From a virus, in the IMG/VR virus record IMGVR_UViG_3300025122_000194, positions 1 to 21,416 of that record: a stretch of DNA of 21,416 bases. The stretch is one strand, 5' to 3'. Made by a program: the position numbers and the translations under genes. This document shows, piece by piece, positions 7,020-15,300 of the stretch. The notes under the pieces are model-generated. The model had not been told where the DNA came from. It searched no databases and saw only the letters and a program-made list of their open reading frames with translations. Position 1 is the first letter of the stretch, and every line of letters begins with the position of its first letter.

Positions 7020-7043
7020 CAGAATGACCAATTTCTCATTCTG
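7020..7043 (-). promoter_or_regulatory. Leader hairpin upstream of the ssDNA-binding protein gene
   Basis: A perfect 8-bp inverted repeat (CAGAATGA at 7020-7027 and TCATTCTG at 7036-7043) encloses an 8-base spacer. It falls at the very 5' end of the transcript expected from the promoter at 7052-7080 and about 15 bases before the AAGGAG ribosome site. In the RNA the loop bases UUGG could also pair with UCAA (7012-7009), giving a possible small pseudoknot. T4 gp32 represses its own translation through a leader pseudoknot, so an analogous role is possible. It could instead be an operator or a 5' stabilising stem. Confidence 0.55.
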
Positions 7044-7051
7044 CTATATTC

Positions 7052-7080
7052 ATAGTAACACAATGAATTCTGTTTGTCAA
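7052..7080 (-). promoter_or_regulatory. Sigma70-type promoter for the replication/recombination operon
   Basis: On the minus strand a perfect -35 TTGACA (7080-7075) is separated by exactly 17 bases from a -10 TACTAT (7057-7052). The -10 is preceded by TG one base upstream, an extended -10 element. Transcription would start near 7045 and read into the ssDNA-binding protein gene, then FKBP, recombinase, deaminase and exonuclease. The -35 overlaps the stop codon of the preceding gene. It is the best promoter match I see in the window and suggests early expression by host RNA polymerase. Confidence 0.8.
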
Positions 7081-7973
7081 GTGTTTTTTTCACTTTTTTG
7101 TCGTTGAATTTCTGATGAATGAGCGATTACGTATGAATAATCTTCTGCATATTTTGTTGCGAATATTCCGTAACCAGTCTTAACATCATTTTTAACTTGC
7201 TCTTTAATTTTTTTAAACAAATCACCGTCTTCTTCTAATTTTTTTTTGTTTATGGCATAATAGTAGCACAATTCTTTTATTTCGTCAAGGGAATAAAAGA
7301 ATTTTTTTTCTCCGGTCTCAAAGTTAATAAATCCGATAGTAGAAATCCTATTAATTTTGTCAGGTTCTGAAAATGTAGAAACTTCTGGCTCATTATGATT
7401 ATAAACGTTTATCATATGAAACGTTGAGACAATCATTTCGTTTAATCGATCATAATAGCCAATAACTGGAACTTCACCCAAATGCTTTTCAATTTCAGAG
7501 TTATTCACAAGATAAATCCTTTTAAAAACTCCAGATCTAGCATATTCTTGTAAAACGTTAAAAACAACCCACTCATGTTTAATTTTATCCGGTGAAAGAG
7601 ATTCTAATTCCGGCTTAATATATAAAATACTTATATCACAATCTTTTATTTGTTGTAATATGGCTAATGTGGCAGCAGAAACAGAATCAGATCCACTAAC
7701 AACAAAAAGTACTTCACCTTTTATGTTTCTAAAGAAATGACCCAAATTTGGACAATTTTTTTCATATTGTTCCGGGCTGTCTTGCTTTCTAAACCTGTAA
7801 ACACCGTCCTTCTCATATCCGCTATTTTCATCAACATCATAAGAAGCCCATGACCAATCGGTCTGGTCTAGATCATTGTCTACATTAATTTTATAAACTT
7901 TATACTGACTATAATTTAAAAACCCATCAGCAATATTGCAGCCTATCTCCCCTATACCAACAACACTATCCAT
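7077..7973 (-). CDS. Divergent tubulin/FtsZ-superfamily-like protein, 298 aa
   Basis: The order of elements follows the FtsZ nucleotide-binding domain. The segment SVVGIGEIGCNIADGF (3-18) matches the glycine-rich T1 loop (IGVGGGGGNAV in FtsZ), and YKVYKINVDN (24-33) matches FFAVNTD. GEVLFVVSGSDSVSAATLAI (86-105) lies where FtsZ has the T4 signature GGGTGTG, but only glycine and serine remnants are left. ISILYIKPE (114-122) corresponds to VAVVTKP, IYLVNNSEIEKHLG (153-166) to ITIPNDKLLKVLG, and YYDRLNEMI (173-181) to helix H7 with its guanine-contacting asparagine (N178). The catalytic T7 loop NxDxxD is not found. A small C-terminal domain (210-298) follows. ATG overlaps the polymerase stop as TAATG. 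The superfamily call is by eye; a Rossmann-type protein without GTPase activity is the main alternative. Confidence 0.55.
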   Translation of the reverse strand: MDSVVGIGEIGCNIADGFLNYSQYKVYKINVDNDLDQTDWSWASYDVDENSGYEKDGVYRFRKQDSPEQYEKNCPNLGHFFRNIKGEVLFVVSGSDSVSAATLAILQQIKDCDISILYIKPELESLSPDKIKHEWVVFNVLQEYARSGVFKRIYLVNNSEIEKHLGEVPVIGYYDRLNEMIVSTFHMINVYNHNEPEVSTFSEPDKINRISTIGFINFETGEKKFFYSLDEIKELCYYYAINKKKLEEDGDLFKKIKEQVKNDVKTGYGIFATKYAEDYSYVIAHSSEIQRQKSEKNT

Positions 7974-9172
7974 TATGAGAATAACTCCTTTAACTCTCCA
8001 AAATTTTTACCAGTTTTAATATTACTTTTAAACTTGCCAAATCTCGTATTGGTAAATTCATCTACAATATCTTTCATAAGATGTTTATCATCTTTGTGTA
8101 AATCAATAACTATGCTGTCATGTATACAAAAAGAAATATTAGACTTTCTATCTTTTAGTATATCATAAATTTTAATCATTTTTTGCAAAATAAGATCAGC
8201 ACATGTACTCTGAATGATATAATTTAATGCATGATGCTTATCTGCTGGAATTTCTCTGTTAAAACAAGTCCTTACCATTTTTCCATCCCAATATTCATTT
8301 AAAACTTTATCTTTGTCATACATCTTTCTTAACATTTTCTCATTCGAATGTTCTTTTGAATTATAAAGCCAAGCAAAAATAGAATTTTTAACTTCCTGTC
8401 GTGACAAAACTTTATTCTCAAACAAAAATCTTCTATTCCATTCGTGAATATCAATTGCCGGCTGATTCTTGTCTGACAGAGCTAACAAAGTTCTTAGTTC
8501 TGCTCCATTATAATCTAGCTCGACAAATAAATCATTATTTGGCTTGATAATAGAGCGGTACCTTTTCGGAAAAGTAAGAATTGGAAAACTATATTTTTTT
8601 GTTGTTAATCTTCCTGTTTTTGTGCCAAAGATATCGTATCTCACGTATGGCGAAATATTCTGAACTTTCTTTCTCCATTTTCTTGCTTCATGTTGAGTTA
8701 AAAAGGGTTTAAACTCGTCTATATCAATATTGAGTTTTTGTTGATTTATATCTTCAACCACTTTCGTTAACAAAGTTAAAAATCTCAAATTTCTGGGCGG
8801 CAAAAAATTTTCAAAAACGTGTTTTGTAATTCGATTCTTAATTTCACAGTATTCCAAAAGAAATTTTTCCGGAACCAAGTCATAGAAGCAATTATCGTCT
8901 AATGAAACCTTTGCTAAGTGAATCGATCTCATAAAAGCTTTTAGCTTATTATTAATCTTATCCCAGTCATCTTTTATACCGGAGGGGCAAACACTGTCAA
9001 GAGATTCGCCACCACATTGCAAATGGCCGTATCTAATTTCTCTATTCCTGAGAGAAGATGAGTAAGACCATGTTTTACTAATTCCTTCAGGAAGTTTGTC
9101 ATCAAAGTAAAGATTTCCGTCATAATATACTCCTGCACATTTATATTTATTATCCAATGTTTGAAATAACAT
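7973..9172 (-). CDS. Family A DNA polymerase, short form without exonuclease domain
   Basis: The 399-residue product contains the Pol I palm and fingers. FGTKTGRLT (182-190) corresponds to TATGRLSS, motif A is LDYNGAELR (219-227, catalytic D220), and motif B has R258, K262, F266 and Y270 at the exact four-residue spacing of the Pol I O helix. HHALNYIIQSTCADL precedes motif C, which reads CIHDSIVID (D352). The glutamate that usually follows this aspartate is a serine. No 3'-5' proofreading motifs and no 5'-3' exonuclease are present. Residues 1-100 match nothing I know. At 399 residues it is much shorter than the roughly 600-residue Klenow-type module. AAGG precedes the ATG by eight bases. It probably replicates the phage genome with the nearby exonuclease and ssDNA-binding protein, and would need a separate proofreading subunit or lack proofreading. 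Confidence 0.88.
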   Translation of the reverse strand: MLFQTLDNKYKCAGVYYDGNLYFDDKLPEGISKTWSYSSSLRNREIRYGHLQCGGESLDSVCPSGIKDDWDKINNKLKAFMRSIHLAKVSLDDNCFYDLVPEKFLLEYCEIKNRITKHVFENFLPPRNLRFLTLLTKVVEDINQQKLNIDIDEFKPFLTQHEARKWRKKVQNISPYVRYDIFGTKTGRLTTKKYSFPILTFPKRYRSIIKPNNDLFVELDYNGAELRTLLALSDKNQPAIDIHEWNRRFLFENKVLSRQEVKNSIFAWLYNSKEHSNEKMLRKMYDKDKVLNEYWDGKMVRTCFNREIPADKHHALNYIIQSTCADLILQKMIKIYDILKDRKSNISFCIHDSIVIDLHKDDKHLMKDIVDEFTNTRFGKFKSNIKTGKNFGELKELFS

Positions 9173-9184
9173 TAATTAACCTTG

Positions 9185-10750
9185 TTAATATCCTCCGCCA
9201 GCCGTGCCCATGCCTCCAGGGGAGGCGCCTTCGCCAGTAATTTCTCGGGAGCGTTGTAGCGTTTCTTCAACTGCTGTTTCATATTCTTCCGAACCAATTC
9301 TAGCGCCGGCTAATTCTTCTTCAGACAGGCCAAGATATTTTGGCAGTTGTCTTGAAGGTACTTGTGGTACTCTTTTTGGGAAACCTTGCACTGCTTCATT
9401 AATATACATTATTGCGCTATCTTTGTCAAGTCTTTCTAAAACAGAATAAGCGCTATTCAGCAAACGTGTAAATTTTGAATTCGACCAGTGGCCAGTGCCA
9501 TCCTCAAGTACTCTAATACGAAAATATATTTTAAGCCAATATCTAATGTCATATTTATCATCGACCTCTTTGGATTTAATTTTTTCTCTGACCATAACCT
9601 GTAAACGTTTCTTATTCATCTTAAAACCGTATGCGCACTTTTTCACATCTACTACTTTAACGCGAGGTTTTTTTTCAACAAATTTATTATAGTATAAAAT
9701 CAAATTATTTTTTAATTCATCAATATCGCCCATACACGCTCTCACAAAATATGTTTTAAAAAGCCCCCTCACTGTTATTGGCAACAAATATTTTTCAAAA
9801 GTCTGTTTCACCTCCTCTGGAACAGTAGTCGTAATAATTTCACCCGTCTCATCATCGATTTCGACTGTTACTCCATATGGTAAGCTAGCCATACTTTTAA
9901 TCTTCTCGACAACTTTCACAGGAGCACATCCTGGTCCGAGAATCTCTTCAATATTCTCAATTGGATCCTTTTTGACTGCCGGCTTGAGAAGACGCTGGTG
10001 CCACCAATATTTTTGCATCATGGGCGACGCCAAATTAGCAATTAGGCGCCATGGCGCATGTTCATCATGTCGAAATCCAAATTTTCTGGCTGTTCTGACA
10101 TAAAATTCAAAATTAGGATCTTTAATCCATCTTGCGCGCGCGTCATCATCATTAAAATCCTCTGAAGACAATTCTATTATTAAACCACTTACCAACGGAG
10201 TACAAGAACTGGCTTTTAGAAAAGGAGTTCTAGTAATTGACATGGTGGAGCCATATTCCTCAATAAAATTTAAAAACATTTTAAAATAACTATCAAAATC
10301 TAATACTTGTCTAGCTCTTTCGGGGCGATTTAAATAAACATCTGAAAAAATAGAGAATATCCCTTCTACATGTGTTTCATACAATATATCCGGATCCACG
10401 AGGCCGGCCACTGGTTTTATATTTGGTATTAAACCATTTCTATTCAAACGACCGAATGCCATGGCGCGCCTGATGTTTTCCTGAAATCCAGAGAATGCCG
10501 TAGCAACGAAATCCAACACAGGAATATAATTAGATGATTGCGCATCAGATTTTATAAATTTGAGGCGACGTCTTTTTGTCTCTTCACTAACCTGTACTAC
10601 ATTATATTGTTGATCGACTCGTCCAAACAGAACTTTTGGCCCGTACCACATATCGATGGGGAACGGTATATCAAAACCGTCCATCGGATACAAACCGACT
10701 CTTTCATCATAATACCTCTTGTTGAAAAGCTCTCTAGTTGTTTTTGCCAT
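9185..10750 (-). CDS. Unknown, probably virion-associated protein, 521 aa
   Basis: I do not recognise this protein. It is soluble-looking, without signal peptide or membrane segments. It has aromatic-rich N-terminal sequence (GFDIPFPIDMWYGPKVLFG), a basic middle (KKPRVKVVDVKKCAYGFKMNKKR) and a flexible glycine-rich end (GEGASPGGMGTAGGGY). Motifs such as FGFRHDEHAPWRLIANLASP are distinctive but do not point to a function. It follows the hub-like gene with a 20-base gap and an AGGAG ribosome site, and its stop lies 12 bases before the polymerase start. Neighbouring tail genes suggest a baseplate or other structural role. Being the junction gene next to the replication block, it could also be a non-structural protein. 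Confidence 0.7.
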   Translation of the reverse strand: MAKTTRELFNKRYYDERVGLYPMDGFDIPFPIDMWYGPKVLFGRVDQQYNVVQVSEETKRRRLKFIKSDAQSSNYIPVLDFVATAFSGFQENIRRAMAFGRLNRNGLIPNIKPVAGLVDPDILYETHVEGIFSIFSDVYLNRPERARQVLDFDSYFKMFLNFIEEYGSTMSITRTPFLKASSCTPLVSGLIIELSSEDFNDDDARARWIKDPNFEFYVRTARKFGFRHDEHAPWRLIANLASPMMQKYWWHQRLLKPAVKKDPIENIEEILGPGCAPVKVVEKIKSMASLPYGVTVEIDDETGEIITTTVPEEVKQTFEKYLLPITVRGLFKTYFVRACMGDIDELKNNLILYYNKFVEKKPRVKVVDVKKCAYGFKMNKKRLQVMVREKIKSKEVDDKYDIRYWLKIYFRIRVLEDGTGHWSNSKFTRLLNSAYSVLERLDKDSAIMYINEAVQGFPKRVPQVPSRQLPKYLGLSEEELAGARIGSEEYETAVEETLQRSREITGEGASPGGMGTAGGGY

Positions 10751-10770
10751 AATTATTAATCTCCTGCGGC

Positions 10771-13700
10771 CTAATCTGACTCTGGCTTCGACGCGAGCGC
10801 GGCCAGAGGGTTATCCATTTCTTCCTTGGTTAGGCCGCCGCCGGCGGCCGTCTCAAAGACGTCTTTTTCAGGAGCCTTACTCGCATAAACTTCCGTCGCC
10901 TTCTGGGCTTCGGATGCGGCTTTCGCTTCTTCTCGGCGAAGTTTTCTGATAGAGGCCGCTTCCGCGTCACTAACTCCCCGGTGAGACACCTCGTTAACCC
11001 AGACGAATGCGGCGTCTAGACCGTATTCCTTTTCGTAGGCAATGCGTTGGGCTTCCGTCGCTGCGGCGTTGGCTTGTTTTTCCGCGAGAACGTCCATGCG
11101 GGCTCTCCCCACCTCCAACGACGCTGGTTCTCCGGCCGGTACCGACTCGGCGAGGGCTTCAAGATCGGCGAAGCGTTCAGTTCTTGCGCCCAACGTGTCG
11201 TTCACCAGTGGAGCGGAGCTATCCGGTGTCTCCACGGCGAGTTCGTGTGTGGGCTTTTCCGGCTCTATTTTCGGAGTATACATTGGACTTGGCATCTTGT
11301 TTTCGTTACCAAAGGATTCCCACAAACACTCGAGTTGAGTTGTCCATTCTAATCTAGACTCTGATGCTTTCATTTCATTTTTGGTTTTGAGAATAAAAAA
11401 ATAACCACCCAAACCTAATCTTCGTGCCGCAGAATTTTTATTATAAGGTTTCCCAAAATGACTGTGAGGAAAAGAAATATGTAGATGTTTGCCAGGAAGT
11501 ATAATACTATTTCCATACATTGTGATAGAACAATTATAAGGTTCACTAAAATGTACCGTATCATCTAGCACAGCGCCTTGTTCTGCTTTCGTCTCTAAAT
11601 AATATGGTTGATTAGCTTTGTTAAAGCTTGCTGCTATAATTGGACTATTTTCAGCTCCGAGAACTATATGATGAACACCCCTACCAAAATCTTGCTTTTT
11701 CTTTTGTGGGTCAAACCACCTGGAAGAACTACTTGGCGCATGAAGATATATTAATTCTGTTCCTACAGCTTCTTTCTCGTTATCTGATGGTTTTTTTAGA
11801 TCTTCAATTATGGGTTCCGTAGTCAAAGAATGGTAATATGCTTTATCGGCGGCTGGGCCTTTTTTTTGTGCAAACTCCAGTTTTGTGTTGCTCCTTAATG
11901 ATTCATAATGTATCCCCGTTCTCACAACAAGTTGTGGCGACCCTATACGTTTACATTTATTTGTCAAAGCTGCAACAATTAATTCTGATAGCGTATCATG
12001 CAGAAATGATCTTAAAAGGTACTCTGTCTTAAGGGGGGAGACTACTTTATCAAGCCAGAAACGTTGCCATGTATCCAACGTTATCGGTATCCTCGCTAGA
12101 TTTTCTTTTATTCTCTCACCTGTTTTAGGATGAGGAAGTTCTATTTCTCCTAATAATATTTTTACATTACCATTTGTGTTTGTTGCAGACCAAAAGTTTA
12201 AATCTAAGAATTTTTTCATCTCAGACATCACTTCTAAAACTGTGTCCAACAAGTCTCCATAATAAAAATAATATATATCACGATTAACTATAGGTGTTGG
12301 TGTAGCTTTCTTGGCCTCAGAATCAACATCACTTGGTTCCTCGTCTGAGTCTTCAGCCTTTTTCTTCGCCTCTGCTTCCTCTTTCTTTTTCTCAGTCTCT
12401 GCTTTTACGGCATCGATACTTTTACTAGCGGCCTCGCCTGTGGATACAGAGGTGGTTATATTTTCAGTCGCTCTTTTAGATATGTCGGCGTACATCCTAT
12501 CTTGTGAACTTTTATCTTTCATTAACAACTCTAATTCGTCTCTTTTTTTGATCAACCGTTGTTTCTCTTCATTCGTGTCCGCTTCATCAATTTTATCACT
12601 TAGTTCTTGTAATTTTCTTTCGTTAGTTGATATGTCGTCTTTTTTAGATTTGTCAAAAAATAAAAACCAATTTTCAAAATCTGCATTTCTAAGTGTTGAT
12701 ACATATAATCTGGATTTATCGTTTAGTCTTGTTACAATTCTACTGTATATGTCAGCTAACTTGACAGCCGGTCCAGTTTTTCCTTTATACGACGCATGCT
12801 TATCTCGCCATTCCAAGTAACTAGTTACCTTATCTATGTGGTTGGGCAGAAGTTTTGAGCCCATCCTTTCAGTGAGAACGTTGGCGGCTACATCTTTGAT
12901 ATTATCAGCGCTCGATGCTCTGGTGCGGGCAGCCATTTCTTTCTCTCCACCGCCGGCGCGTTTGGCGCCTGGATCAATGGCATCCCAGCCCAACCACTCG
13001 CTCTCGTATGCCATGGCCCAAGAAAGCGCGCGGAAAGTTGCTCTGGTCGCCGCCCCATCCACATTTTCAGCAAGAATGGCCTCTGCCTCCTCGGAAAATT
13101 CTTTATTATATTCCTTTTCAACTTCTTCACTGAAATCTCCCCTTCCGGCAATTGCTTCAATTTTAGCCCTAGTTGCAGAGCCGATACCACCAAAAGCCTC
13201 CTGCCTTTTTTTGGCTAACGTTAATTCCCAGGCGCGCATTTCGGCCGCCTTTTTGGCATCGGTTGGATGAGCTAAAATATCTGCACTTTTAGAACGAAAT
13301 GTAGTTTCAAGTGAACCCACATATGTTATATCTAATTCATAGCCGCCATCAGGAGAATCAAATCTTGGCGTAACGGTATGCTTTAACAACGTTAAGAATA
13401 ACTCAAATTTACTATTCCTTAGAGCAGTGATTAACGCTTCTGCTTTACCCTTCGGATCACTAACCCTTGATAATCTGTAGGCTTCTGTCAAGCGCTGAAC
13501 AGAAGGAGGAACATAGCCAATAACCATTTTAATTCTAAAATACTTATCATCGTATTCAAGATGATCGTGCGATATAGCGTTGGAGGCAATAAAAGGTCTT
13601 GCAATTAAATCTGAAAAAGCAACGGCTCTAGGCGGGGTTCCATATCTATGCATTAAAGCCTCCGGAGACTCGAAATATAATCTTAAATTACACATTACAT

Positions 13701-14154
13701 ATGCATCAACTTCAATGGGTCTTTTCCCTTCAAAATCAAAAGAAAAGGATCTAAATGCCACTCCTAATTTTTTATTACGGCCGCTGGCGGTTATTTGCGT
13801 GGGGTCGAAACTAAGATTATTAAACGGAAGATCAACAGTCATGTCTTTAAAAGAATTGGACTCTCCTACTTTAAATGGTATTACTTTATATAATTTAATA
13901 TAAGGTTGCATATCAGCAGCGATGCTTTTCGGTAAATTTTCAAAGAATCTTTGCCCTTCTTCGCCTAAGCCACGTATTTTATTGAGGAAAATAATTGAAT
14001 CACTCTCGGTTGGATTTACAAGACCAATATGTGAGTAGTCTTGTGTAAGAGTGGTTCCTTTTTTTAAAGTAAACCTGTCAAGATTTTCTACAAGAAAACA
14101 CTGTTCAGCATGAGCAGGTATTCTTTTACTTGATTCTGTTGTTATGTCCGCCAT
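10771..14154 (-). CDS. Large baseplate protein with hub-like region, 1127 aa
   Basis: Residues about 620-945 resemble phage baseplate hub proteins. The segment SITMYGNSIILPGKHLHISF is followed by GLGGYFFILKTKNEM and by LEWTTQLECLWESFG, the pattern of a hub beta-domain that ends with a tail-tube contact. Ahead of it are an N-terminal globular part (1-270), an alanine-rich helical block (about 300-415), a long coiled-coil stretch (about 500-600, NERKLQELSDKIDEADTNEE) and an acidic/lysine linker (585-620). The last 150 residues are alanine/glutamate-rich, low-complexity, and encoded by clearly more GC-rich DNA. It follows the LysM-like gene, the usual place for a gp27-type hub, but at 1127 residues it is about three times T4 gp27. 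The hub call is inferred from pattern and position; the N-terminal domains are unassigned. The ribosome site is weak. Confidence 0.6.
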   Translation of the reverse strand: MADITTESSKRIPAHAEQCFLVENLDRFTLKKGTTLTQDYSHIGLVNPTESDSIIFLNKIRGLGEEGQRFFENLPKSIAADMQPYIKLYKVIPFKVGESNSFKDMTVDLPFNNLSFDPTQITASGRNKKLGVAFRSFSFDFEGKRPIEVDAYVMCNLRLYFESPEALMHRYGTPPRAVAFSDLIARPFIASNAISHDHLEYDDKYFRIKMVIGYVPPSVQRLTEAYRLSRVSDPKGKAEALITALRNSKFELFLTLLKHTVTPRFDSPDGGYELDITYVGSLETTFRSKSADILAHPTDAKKAAEMRAWELTLAKKRQEAFGGIGSATRAKIEAIAGRGDFSEEVEKEYNKEFSEEAEAILAENVDGAATRATFRALSWAMAYESEWLGWDAIDPGAKRAGGGEKEMAARTRASSADNIKDVAANVLTERMGSKLLPNHIDKVTSYLEWRDKHASYKGKTGPAVKLADIYSRIVTRLNDKSRLYVSTLRNADFENWFLFFDKSKKDDISTNERKLQELSDKIDEADTNEEKQRLIKKRDELELLMKDKSSQDRMYADISKRATENITTSVSTGEAASKSIDAVKAETEKKKEEAEAKKKAEDSDEEPSDVDSEAKKATPTPIVNRDIYYFYYGDLLDTVLEVMSEMKKFLDLNFWSATNTNGNVKILLGEIELPHPKTGERIKENLARIPITLDTWQRFWLDKVVSPLKTEYLLRSFLHDTLSELIVAALTNKCKRIGSPQLVVRTGIHYESLRSNTKLEFAQKKGPAADKAYYHSLTTEPIIEDLKKPSDNEKEAVGTELIYLHAPSSSSRWFDPQKKKQDFGRGVHHIVLGAENSPIIAASFNKANQPYYLETKAEQGAVLDDTVHFSEPYNCSITMYGNSIILPGKHLHISFPHSHFGKPYNKNSAARRLGLGGYFFILKTKNEMKASESRLEWTTQLECLWESFGNENKMPSPMYTPKIEPEKPTHELAVETPDSSAPLVNDTLGARTERFADLEALAESVPAGEPASLEVGRARMDVLAEKQANAAATEAQRIAYEKEYGLDAAFVWVNEVSHRGVSDAEAASIRKLRREEAKAASEAQKATEVYASKAPEKDVFETAAGGGLTKEEMDNPLAALASKPESD

Positions 14155-14165
14155 ATATCATATTC

Positions 14166-14504
14166 TCACAAATTAAAATAAGTCAACGCTTCTTCCAAGG
14201 GCTGCGGCACAAGAACAGTATCGCCAAGTGCGAAGTCAGACTCCAAAGCCTTTTGATTGAACCATGGTATAACCCACCACACTCTCGGATCCCCATAATA
14301 GTGATTCGACAATTTAAAAAACCTATCTCCAGTTGACCACACGTGTGTTATAATAGCAAATGCTCCCACTTCTTCCGGAGTTGGATATCTAATAACTGAT
14401 GATCTAAACTGTCTTATGCGGCTAATCTTTCTATTAAGGAATTGTTCTTTATACATCCTATTGTTGTTAATACTAATTGTCCTGTTATCATATCTAGAAG
14501 TCAT
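14166..14504 (-). CDS. LysM-like baseplate protein (gp53-like)
   Basis: The 112-residue product ends in a LysM-like module. STGDRFFKLSNHYYGDPRVWWVI is followed by PWFNQKALESDFALGDTVLVPQP, that is, a GD turn, a YGD-aromatic helix, an N-x-x-L turn and a closing strand with VP. Baseplate wedge gp53 of T4-related phages and gpX-type tail proteins share this module. The N-terminus is basic (SRKISRIRQFRSS type). It probably helps join the baseplate around the end of the tail tube. An AGAGGA ribosome site overlaps the stop of the preceding gene. Its position between tube initiator and hub supports a structural role over cell-wall lysis. Confidence 0.8.
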   Translation of the reverse strand: MTSRYDNRTISINNNRMYKEQFLNRKISRIRQFRSSVIRYPTPEEVGAFAIITHVWSTGDRFFKLSNHYYGDPRVWWVIPWFNQKALESDFALGDTVLVPQPLEEALTYFNL

Positions 14505-14510
14505 TTTATA

Positions 14511-15287
14511 TCATCCTCTTTGATGTTGTTTTAACAAAGTTTGTCTTCGGCTCTCTTGAACATTCGAAGGCATACTGGATAGGTCTGTTAACGCAGAGGG
14601 CCTACTTGAATATCCCCTTTTTTCCCTATCAGCATTTTCATATGCGATAACTCCTTCCGGATAAGGATATCCTTTGTATCCTTCCATCCCTCCTTCGATC
14701 CACGCTGGACTTTTTTCATGAACAGGATAATAAGTAAATGTTGTCTTAATGTTTTTTGGCAAAGATCTACCACCTCCAAATAAAAAGAAGCCGGCCTCCT
14801 GATCAAATTCCCAACTAAACCCATCTATATATCCTAAAAGGCCGCTTTTGCTTGCTGCAGAATAGCTACCAACTGCAACTCTATCGTTTGCTGGATTTCT
14901 AACAAAGTTCATTAACCTCATTTTAAATATAGGGCTGCCACCAACTTTAGGGATATAAAGTTCCCCTTGCTTAACTTGTTCAGGATAAAGCATGTTTGCC
15001 AACATTGAAACCTTGCCTAAGTTTTCTTCTGCTTCCACAATGGAAGCAGCAGGGTTATCCCAACCAATGTTGATTTGTCTCATTGTGCTCTTTAGTTTTC
15101 GTATTGGTTCTTGATTCATCACAAAGTGTTGAACATCATACGACGTATTTATTGCTTCAGAATAATTTGTTAGAAATGCTTTAAATTTTACTCCTTTGTT
15201 GCTGTTGATGTGGTGTATGTCAATAAAAAGTTGATGACTATTAGCAAGAGCATCAGCGGCGACAATACTATGATTTTTTTCTGCCAT
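14511..15287 (-). CDS. Baseplate tail-tube initiator-like protein (gp48/gp54-like)
   Basis: The 258-residue product has the layout of tube-baseplate junction proteins. An N-terminal strand region carries FKAFLTNYSEAINTSYD. A helical middle (IVEAEENLGKVSMLANMLYP) follows, and then a beta-domain with PIFKMRLMNFVRN, GLLGYIDGFSWEFDQEAGFF and LPKNIKTTFTYYPVHEKSPAW. That last pattern (a strand introduced by GYI-GFSW, then a pro-lys strand ending in a VH segment) recurs in phage tail-tube-like and initiator proteins. The C-terminal 45 residues are polar and probably disordered. The gene lies directly after the tape measure, where T4 has genes 48 and 54. AAGGA provides the ribosome site. The exact equivalent (48 or 54) cannot be decided. 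Confidence 0.6.
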   Translation of the reverse strand: MAEKNHSIVAADALANSHQLFIDIHHINSNKGVKFKAFLTNYSEAINTSYDVQHFVMNQEPIRKLKSTMRQINIGWDNPAASIVEAEENLGKVSMLANMLYPEQVKQGELYIPKVGGSPIFKMRLMNFVRNPANDRVAVGSYSAASKSGLLGYIDGFSWEFDQEAGFFLFGGGRSLPKNIKTTFTYYPVHEKSPAWIEGGMEGYKGYPYPEGVIAYENADREKRGYSSRPSALTDLSSMPSNVQESRRQTLLKQHQRG

Positions 15288-15300
15288 TTTAATTTTATCC

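Noticed and set aside
9130-9150. Near match to the T4 late promoter TATAAATA (TATAAATG)
   Set aside because: It lies inside the polymerase coding start in AT-rich sequence, differs at one base, and no consistent set of such sites precedes other late genes.
12311-13270. Two plus-strand open frames (169 and 144 codons) within the hub-like gene
   Set aside because: Antisense shadows of a helical, serine/alanine/lysine-rich region; low-complexity serine-rich products and no ribosome sites.
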